Below, piece by piece: positions 55,866 to 64,000 of a DNA stretch of 64,000 bases. Position 1 is the stretch's first letter, and the number at the start of each line of letters is the position of its first letter. Origin of the DNA: Carposina sasakii (Eukaryota > Arthropoda > Insecta > Lepidoptera > Carposinidae). Location: contig CP053157.1 in NCBI GenBank assembly GCA_014607495.2, positions 434,001 to 498,000 of the forward strand, read 5' to 3'. A program made the translations under genes and the position numbers. The notes beneath the pieces were generated by a model. It was not told the DNA's origin. It saw only the letters and a list, made by a program, of their open reading frames with translations, and did not search any database.

Positions 55866-58382
55866 CACCTTCACAAAGTTACAAACAATTTAGAAATATT
55901 TTTCTCAGAAATTAATCTAGTGCCAATCTACGAGAAATCTACAAAATTTACATTTTACTTATACACAGAGAAGTCATAATTGTTTTCTCTCATGTTTCAC
56001 CTTAACATGCAAGATTCCCATAACAATGCTAAACGTATGCAAACTGTTTATGCAATTCCCGTTATGCACTCTAATTATGCTACATTTCCATATGCATATT
56101 CTAGATCAAATAGGTAAATAAGATAACACTAACACAATCAGTGAGCTGCGTAGTTTCTAATTTAAATTGTAATTCAAACTGGTTATCTATGACTTTTTTT
56201 AAGAATGTCCTAAAAATGACGATCATTATGCCATGCTTAAATGAAAAGACTTCTAATATAATCTTAATAAATCTTATAGTTTCTATTCAATAAATCTAAA
56301 TGTACTTTAAAATAAAATTCTGCCTTTTATTAAAGGTTTTCCTTGTTATCGGGATTATTTTATCTGTTAATACGAGTAGCTACTAAATATATATTAGTAA
56401 TACTAGGAACGTGTTTTACTTTAAAAGCATTGTACAAAGTTCAAAATAAGCATTTCAATTTTATTCTTTTACTCGGAGGTCGATCAAAAATTTGATTCAA
56501 ATTTGTTTCTTTTAATTAAGATATATTTTTAAAATTCTCATTCTTTATTATACACAATATTACTTAATATATGTTTGCAACATTTATACAAGAATCAAAC
56601 AGTTGTCCATCCTTTGTCAGTATTTAAATACTTATTTGTTAGAAACTCTGTATTTGCGGTCGTTTTGAGAACTTTAGTTTGCCTATTCCAGAAATATAAA
56701 ATATTTACATAAAGCCTGAAAAACAGAGTAACTAACAGCTAACTGGTGCACACTTTTCTTAACCCAAAGGATAAGGGCATGACCGTAGGTGTAAGTGAAT
56801 GTTTTATTAATTTATTCATTATCATGGATTCTTTTGAAACTCACACTGCCAAAGATTTGGCATTTATATTATGGACGTATTAATTTATTTTTTTATTCAT
56901 GACAATTACAATCTTATTTTTATTGTTCGTGCTTGCATTTTCATGGTTTGTCTGCAAGGCTATCTAAGTACCCAGTATTATTGTCAAAACAAAATTAATA
57001 ACAAAATATGTAACGCAAGATATTCTGCAAATGCAGTCCATTCTTTGACAATTTCGATCCACGTTGTATTAATGAGTGCTGACTGGTTTCCTTACAAAGG
57101 GCTAAAAGTGAAGTAATTAATCAACTTCGGCAAATGACGCTCAAAAACCGGCAAACTTCGCGGATAACTTCGCCGAGTTTCACGCACACTGGCTCTGAAG
57201 TGGGTCACCGGATAATGTTCTATTATAGCGGATTTATCTGGAAAGCGTTACTAATTAAGGAATATTCGAGTTTCTTAAGCCGATTTGCATTAATATTATT
57301 CGGTGATGTCTTCGATTTTTGGCTTCATACATAGTCACGTCACAGCAAATTGTTCTACCTTTAAAACTTGGTTTAAAAACATCGTTCTAGGCTGTACCTA
57401 TAAATATAGCCCCAATTCTTATAGTCTCTAAACTTTTTAGATATCATCATTTTTCTACCCCAATCCCATTATTAAAATTTATGGGATCAGCGTGTTAGAG
57501 AGTAAGTATATTCTTTGGATCAGCGCAATATAAGGTTTTGGCGTTTGTTTTACAGCCGGCTGATAGTATTTATTTCACGGGAACTTATAGCCATCGGTAC
57601 CATTGTAGGAAGTTTTTTATCCATGAACCAAACACAACGCTCATTTAGGTACTAGATAATGAAAATTAAAACATAATCATAGATAAATATCACCTTTTTT
57701 TCTTTTTTACAGTTTTTTCTTAGGCTAATGGACAAAAATGTCATATTCTGTCAGAAACTCGAATATTGTTTACCCATACACTCTCTAGCTCTCTCCACAC
57801 TTTGGCTATCAATTTTAAACTATCAATTAAAAACAGTAAACTAATGACAACAATGCAAAATTAGGTTTATGCAGTAAACATGGTATAACAGGGGTCGTGA
57901 AATGTTGCCCAATTTGCGCCGAAGGCTATGTTGATTTTAGTGAAATTGAGGTCAAGTTTAGGGCGAAAATCACAGGGGCTGCACCATGAAGGAGAGAAAA
58001 AGGGGAGGTGGCCTAACAACTTTCGGTGCTTCTTATATCGTGTAAAATTAAGCAAGTACATTGATTAGCTTATGCAACGCTTAAATTATTTAATACAAGT
58101 AAAGCCCAAATATATGGATTTTATCTATTTTACCCTATTATTTATTATTACCCTTGATAATGGGGTAGATAAAATAAAATAGTAAAGTGTTAGCCAAAGC
58201 AATCAATAATTTAGTTCAGGATCTGCGTAGGTAAGCTATATTGACGGTCGAAGAACTACGAGTACTACAGTGACAGTCGTGACAGGACTGGTGAAAATGT
58301 TGCAAAAACATTTGAAATTCACCATCTCCCGTAAAATTGTTACATTGTCTAAGTAGCCATAAACAACGGCTTTATTTCTATA
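55866..58382. other. Gene-free AT-rich interval
   Basis: No recognisable frames or elements apart from a SINE-like fragment near 56815-56860. Confidence 0.4.
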
Positions 58383-58690
58383 CTAGTGGACGCCCGTGAC
58401 TCCGTCCGCGTGGACTACAGAAAAAAAAAACAACATATCGAAATTATCCGGGATAAAAACATTTACCCGGGATAAAAATTAGCCTATGTTTGTTAAGTGG
58501 GACCTGTCACATTATATTCCTGAAAACTGTATCGAAATCGGTTCAGCCGTTTCTGAGATTAGCGTGCACAAACGCACAGACAAACAGACAAACCGACAAA
58601 TAGACAAAAATTCCAAAAATCATTTTTTTGGGTACTATTGCGTTGATAAAGGTATTCTATAATATTTTTATCTTATATATGTATAGATTG
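58383..58690 (+). repeat. Interspersed repeat family A, copy 4
   Basis: Forward copy from CTAGTGGACGCCCGTGACTC through GTCCGCGTGGACTACAG to the TTATCTTATATATGTATAG end. Confidence 0.75.
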
Positions 58691-60231
58691 CGACAGTTAT
58701 ATTGTTTAATGCAAAACATTCTCATGTAGCTCCAAATCAATATGCATTCAGTGTGATCTGACACAATAATAAGTATACCTACATTGAATTTAGAACCTCT
58801 GCTTGGTCCTGCCTTCTTAGGCTGCCTACTTAAACTAAATCCCTATTCTCAGGAAGTACGTGATTCCTTTCAGGGAAACAATTTACTTTTACGAGCTCTA
58901 ATTAAAATGTGCATTGAAAATAACTGTTATTCGGCGATGAAGAGGTTTTACGTGCGCTTCGGCCCTGAGTTCTTATTTATGTGCTGTCAATTTTATGCTT
59001 TAGCTTTTTGATCTTGATTTTATCTGTATATCAAGAGGCATTACCTGTAATAGTCGATATGATCAACGAATACGGGAAGGCATAGAGCCAATATCGCTTC
59101 GAATATTTTCATGACCTTACTCTATAGTTTAACTTACAAATAAGTCACCATAGTGTATATCCCATTATTTACAGAGTCGGAATGACATGGTTTTTTTCCT
59201 TTAATCTCATTTGTTTTATGCTTGCCTGGCTTACTTACGCCAACCTTGGGAATAGTTAATTGATAATTATGTTTACAGCACTGAAATCTAGACTGTGATC
59301 GAACCTACGCAGTCTAACCTAACCTATATTTAACAGTTATAACTTATAATAAGTAACGCAAAGTTAAATACAAATTTATGGGTTGGAAATTCATGGCCTT
59401 AAGAAGTCCACTGCTGAACATAAGCCTTCCCCAACATCTGAACAAAAGTCTCCCCAACAACCCTATCATAAACCTAATTCAGGACCTTAAGGAAGCAAGG
59501 GCACCACCAAGACGAATCAACTCCTCATCACGCGTTAACTGATACCAGATGCTCCCAGTCGAGTCACTGTGATTAACGAAGGTGATCTCCCAAGGGAATC
59601 TCCCTTGATAGCCGGAACAAGGGGATGATTTGGCAGAAATACAGCCTGTTTTCTGACGCGCTGGCCGCGGAAATGAGTGGTCGTGTATTTTGTACGGACA
59701 CAGAACGGTAAGTGATTGATTGTAGATAATTTTGAGTTCGGGGAATCATGATAAAGCTGTACAGATTATTTTATATTTGCATAAATAAATAAGGTTTCAT
59801 ATTTTGGGTAGGTAGTTGTAGTTTGTTTATTTTTAGTGCACATTATTGCCCTCTGTATTTGTGTATAATCTGTGTATACTATACACAGATTATATGTACT
59901 GTATCTAATTTGTGTTTTCTGGGTTTACATACATACGTATTATTACAGCTTCTTGGTGTTTTTGAAACTGTCCGTGTATTTCAAAGGCGACGCCTTCTAT
60001 CTCAAGTACCGCCCCTGATTTGTTTATCAACTCGATTTATCGGGGATTATACCTTGGCTGCGGATATTTGGGGATTTATTCCTGCAGATGTTTTTGATTA
60101 GAAGCATTATGTTTCTGTTTTCCTGGTAGAAATTTTAATTTAAGAGCGGTTGTCAGATAAATATTCAGAGTAACATTTGGAATGGAGTAATGAGCTTCGC
60201 GTTCTAATAAAACCTGCTTACTTGTCAAACA
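58691..60231. other. Gene-free interval with a perfect palindrome
   Basis: No gene. At 59865-59893, ATAATCTGTGTATA and its exact reverse complement surround one C. Short frames here lack any recognisable domain. Confidence 0.45.
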
Positions 60232-60335
60232 TAGCTTAGTTGTTTAGAGCGAAAGCACGGTTTGCGAGAAGTCGTGAGTTCAAATCTCACTCGGGTGATT
60301 TTTTTTCATTTTCTTAATAATATTTATAATAAAAT
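60232..60335 (+). repeat. tRNA-derived SINE family S2
   Basis: Forward copy: AGTTGTTTAGAGCGAAAGCA head, B-box GTGAGTTCAAATCTCAC, then CATTTTCTTAATAATATTTA. Confidence 0.6.
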
Positions 60336-60454
60336 TTACAATAGATAAATATAATTAAGTCGGCATAACATAGTAGAAAAGTACCTCCCCATGGGTACCT
60401 ATTGTAAGAGAAGATTGGGTTTCCTCTCCTGTGTTAACAATTATACTCAGAAAA

Positions 60455-60565
60455 TCACACTGCGGGCACCAACCCTTCTGCCCAGCGCGTGGTAACTTTA
60501 GGAAAAAAACCGCTTATAGCAGTAGCCTTGTAGTGTACGCTGGGTGAGGCCTACGTCCAGCATAG
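60455..60565 (+). repeat. RTE-tailed SINE fragment
   Basis: Ends GGTGAGGCCTACGTCCAGCA, the RTE coding end. 5' part decayed. Confidence 0.5.
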
Positions 60566-61218
60566 TGGTAGCTAATATAACGTATAGCTTTTTCAAAAAG
60601 GCCTGCTATTTGTCCATAGCGCAGTAACCAATGATTTAATTGACTCGTTCCAAGCTAAACGCTATAACGATATGCGCGCTTCACGTGTTGCGTACGCATG
60701 ACTAATCGCGCCTTCTCTAGTGTAAGCCGGTACCGGACTACCAATACCAACAGCTATTATGAATATAAAATAGCATCAAATAGAACATAGCGTATTCGTG
60801 AATTGTCATTGGCGTGATATTGGTATTGTGATATAGAACGTAACCAGCTATGAAAAGAATATAGCGTATTCGTTCGGTCGTATTCATTCATTCGTGACTT
60901 GTGATTTGCGGGATATTTGTATTGGTGATATAGAACGTAACAGTTTGTTTCATAGAATTGCTCCGGTGCCCAATTCTGGAACCAACATTTTTTGTATGCA
61001 GTTATACAGATTACATAATCATACACTAGGCAACTAGCGCCACCGTTCAAAGGAACTACATACTCATATTTGGTAATAATCTCAACTCGTAACGTTATAA
61101 CGTCACGGGAAAAATAGCGCGCTACTTGCATGTAGCATATCACTTTCACGCGTTCCGAGAATATAGCTTTTTTGAACACCACTAGTCCAGCAGTGGACTC
61201 GATATGCTGATGTGTATG
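60566..61218. other. Non-coding, local direct repeat
   Basis: Two imperfect direct copies of a roughly 75-90 bp unit (words ATAGCGTATTCGT and GATATAGAACGTAAC) at 60785-60845 and 60859-60950. They open a 141-codon minus frame (60757-61182) with no recognisable domain; I do not call it a gene. Confidence 0.4.
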
Positions 61219-61609
61219 TATATGTTACGGGCAATTTGATAAGTCCGGACACTATTAATAATGGTCGGTCTGTATTCATAATACCTGACTTCAATTGGAC
61301 AATGTGATTAAAACAGCATGATTAAGTAAGATAGATATATAGATATCGCAGTAAGATAGATATATACCGTAACATAGTTATACGAAAGCGATTCATTACT
61401 ATCTCACTAGGAATATAGTTATAAAACGGTCCAAGTTTAGTGAGATTATCGTCTTAAACTTAAACATGCAACCTAACAGGCGGTCGCCACCGCCTCATTC
61501 TTCTAACCTATATTCAGGGAATTATTCATACTGCCCGGTCCAGTTGATATTCAATTCAAGCTAACTCAAACACTGACTTATTACATGGACCTAGGGCTCG
61601 TAACATATA
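61219..61609. mobile_element. TIR element family G, copy 2
   Basis: Left end TATATGTTACGGGCAA as in 18171; right end GGGCTCGTAACATATA, with changes. Shares internal sequence (CCGGACACTATTAATAATGG region) with the copy at 18171-18629. Confidence 0.5.
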
Positions 61610-61894
61610 CATATACTTCTCACCGCCCCATCACATATAGGTACTAAAATCGATAAGAAATCTTTACATACCAGAGTAGAGTATCATACGCTATATTATA
61701 CCAGTATGTCACGTAAACACTGCATGTAGAGAAGGCTTGATTAAGCGGCTGTCAGGGCTCCGTCAGCGACGACGTCGACTAAAAATAACGACCTATATTT
61801 TTACGTGCACCCTAATATCTGTGCCCATTGCACTACGGCTCATGGTTTCCCATAAAGCAATTGTTGCCATACACATTGTACACATAACACATCA

Positions 61895-62100
61895 GTGAAT
61901 AAATCAGTCCACTGCTGGACGTTTGTCTCCAAAGTTAAGTGGGCTTTATTGCCCTAAGTCACCAGCTGGGCAAGTTGGTAACCGCAGTATGATTACGGAA
62001 GGTGCTGTTGCCTACATCCTGGAATCCCTTAATCACCTCTTACGATACCCGTAGACATAGAGTGGTGTCAACCTACTCTGCCGACACCACACGATATATA
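61895..62100 (-). repeat. RTE-tailed SINE-like repeat, decayed
   Basis: Reverse copy: CAGTCCACTGCTGGACGTTT at the left, CTACTCTGCCGACACCACAC at the right. Confidence 0.55.
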
Positions 62101-62525
62101 GGTATTCTTTGTAAGTTTTTGGTACATTTTATCCTCTTGTATTATTAAATATTCTGGGTGTTAACTAAGCGCGAAACAGCCAGGCCTCAACATGAATGGT
62201 AAATAAGGCATATTTTAAGTATCACTTTAGCACTATAGAAGGCCTCAAAAGAACCTAAGTGAATTTTCCGAAGTAGGCAAGATTTCTCCCAAATAACTGA
62301 GTAAAACAATATTTTAAGTACGTACTTTGTTTTAATTTAGACAAAGGTTGGTTTCTGAAAGGAATCTATTTTCCTAAGTAGCAAGTCGTTAATAATTTAC
62401 GAGTATTTTCGTTTTATATATACTTAGATGTTTTTGGAGATTAATCTAAATTATAAATTACTATCTATTTTTATAAAGTAGATGAATTGTAACAAAAACT
62501 AGCAACAACAATTGGGACTTTTTAT
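62101..62525. other. Non-coding interval
   Basis: No gene or element recognised. Confidence 0.4.
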
Positions 62526-62606
62526 TTAAAATTATTAATAAAGAAATGGAAAAAAATCTTCACCCGAGTGGGAATCGAACCCACGACCACTGCCATACCG
62601 TGCCAC
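62526..62606 (-). repeat. SINE family S2, truncated
   Basis: Reverse copy with B-box GGGTTCGATTCCC on the minus strand; the head is cut. Confidence 0.55.
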
Positions 62607-62793
62607 TTTTTATTTATCACGGGTTAACATACCTAACTAATTCCAAGGATGAGTGGATTTCAATGAAATAACTAAATTGGTAACCGAAGTATTTTATAAA
62701 AGGTGACTATTTTTTGGATAATATAGAATTAATTATAAATAAAAATTAAAACTACCTATTGACTATGGCTATTTACTACAAAGGCATCTATTA

Positions 62794-63155
62794 TACAGGG
62801 TGATTTTTGTTCGTCAACGTTCCCAAAAACTACGAAATCTCTTCATCATCACGATCATTTTTCTCCATGGAAGCATACCTGGGAAGTGTCTGGTTCCCAA
62901 AATATAAGGGTCCAAAGTTGAGTAAATAGACTGCATTTTTCTGAATAAATGCACATTGACGCGTGTAGCAAGATTTTTTTCACGAGAAATAATTAATATC
63001 TGTCTATGAAAAACTAGCATAAACACTATAAATTTTCAAGTCATAAAAAAAAAACATTTTGTTACATCGTTTCCCAGCATTTTTTGGCATAAACTTACTT
63101 TATTTGATGTATAGACCCACCTTTCGTTAAGGGTGGCAACGAAAAAACACCCCGT
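62794..63155 (-). mobile_element. MITE family B, copy 7
   Basis: Reverse copy from TA-CAGGGTGATTTTTGTTCG to AAAAAACACCCCGTG. Confidence 0.7.
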
Positions 63156-63164
63156 GTAAAGTCC

Positions 63165-63305
63165 TGATAGATTGATCAACGCTGAGGCAAAAGTATTGAA
63201 GCTAAAAACGCGATATTTGGACTGTGACTATGATAAATCCGAAATTCCCACGAGGACTGAAACTAATGAGAATTCTAATTTTACGCAGACGAAGTAGTGG
63301 CCGTC
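63165..63305 (+). repeat. Interspersed repeat family F
   Basis: Words CTAAAAACGCGATATTTGGA and ACGCAGACGAAGTAGTGGCC, directly after a family B copy, as at 47757. Confidence 0.5.
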
Positions 63306-63789
63306 AAACGTGTTATACAAATATGTCCAAAAATATTTTTTCATTAATATAAAATAGTGTAAACGCCTCAATAACGTCGAAATAACGTAGCGTCAAGCGA
63401 TGACCGTAACGGAGTGTACAATATTATCCGACAAAACAATTTTTGTCGTAACGTATAACCGTGGACACGCGACGTAAAAAAACCGGATAAGATTGATCAC
63501 TGTCCTTGAAGGGACGGGCCCTGGATCCTAATCCCCCGTTTTAATAAGTAATCAGATGAGGTCTTAGTAAATAAGTCGATCTGCAGATAGTCCCGAATTT
63601 CGATGAGCCAATGTTTATTTTATTTCCTGTGTCGTAAGCGGTTGACTAAGGAACTCTCTTGGTGTTCTCTCGGGCGATGATATAGCAACTTGTCACTGAC
63701 CCTTGTGTGGCTGTATCTCCTTCATGTTCCTACAGTTCTGGCTACCCCATTTTAGGAACGCAGACATGTCTATATAATATGTATCAAAG
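63306..63789. other. Non-coding interval with old repeat pieces
   Basis: Piece at 63630-63760 (GTCGTAAGCGGTTGACTAAG, TGTTCCTACAGTTCTGGCTA) matches the old repeat seen at 9395, 45040 and 54585. No gene. Confidence 0.4.
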
Positions 63790-63990
63790 TAGTGGATGCC
63801 CGCGTCTTCGTCCGCGTGGACTGCAGAAAAAACATATATTATAGATAAAAAGTAGCCTCTGTGTTAATCCAAGGTGTCAGCTAACACTACATCAAATTTC
63901 ATTAAAATCGCTCCAGCTGTTTTTACGTGAAAGACTAACAAACATCCATCCATCCATACTTATTAGTAGGAAGTAGGATGAAGCCTTAAT
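63790..63990 (+). repeat. Repeat related to family A
   Basis: GTGGATGCCCGCGTCTTCGT and GTCCGCGTGGACTGCAG, then CATCCATCCATCCATAC. A divergent relative running to near the window end. Confidence 0.5.
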
Positions 63991-64000
63991 AAATAAGTCG

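Noticed and set aside
60757..61182. 141-codon minus-strand frame
   Set aside because: It runs across a local direct repeat, has no recognisable domain or neighbours, and composition is that of translated AT-rich DNA.

Overview
Organism: the window looks like nuclear DNA of a moth or butterfly (Lepidoptera). It is AT-rich and intron-containing, full of short interspersed and inverted-repeat elements, and carries three complete ten-exon cytochrome P450 genes of CYP9 type, most like lepidopteran CYP9A. Nothing prokaryotic (operons, CRISPR, phage) is present. Layout: 0-2.7 kb is repeats upstream of the first gene. Three CYP9A-like genes lie head to tail on the plus strand at 2697-14477, 19368-25343 and 27428-34266. 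I joined their exons by hand from AG/GT junctions. Each gives an uninterrupted 532-codon frame with identical intron phases (2,1,1,0,1,1,1,0,1) and all P450 signature motifs. Exon lengths are also the same except exon 6 (96/93/96) and exon 10 (167/170/167). In all three a splice acceptor directly abuts the start codon, so each probably has an unseen upstream non-coding exon. From 34.6 to 37.7 kb there is a retroelement composite: a Penelope-like repeat carrying a decayed hammerhead ribozyme, a BEL/Pao integrase fragment, and a 5'-truncated R4/Dong-like non-LTR element with one premature stop and a TAA-repeat tail. From 38 to 64 kb there is no intact gene. This part holds inverted-repeat elements, SINEs, LINE tails and one decayed short-chain dehydrogenase pseudogene (48649-50699, minus). 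As far as I recall, alcohol-dehydrogenase-like genes neighbour CYP9A clusters in noctuid moths, so the pseudogene may be a syntenic relic. Biology: the P450s are expected to be ER-anchored microsomal mono-oxygenases that oxidise plant toxins and insecticides with NADPH-P450 reductase. Their introns are the main landing sites for the mobile elements here. The most interesting signal is a complete hammerhead-ribozyme core (5982-6028). It lies on the sense strand of intron 1 of the first P450 gene, inside a fold-back element with perfect 109-bp arms. Other points of note are a fresh-looking hAT-type MITE with perfect ends in intron 8, an 811-bp fold-back element that split a SINE inside the dehydrogenase pseudogene, and a likely gene-conversion tract between P450 genes 1 and 2.
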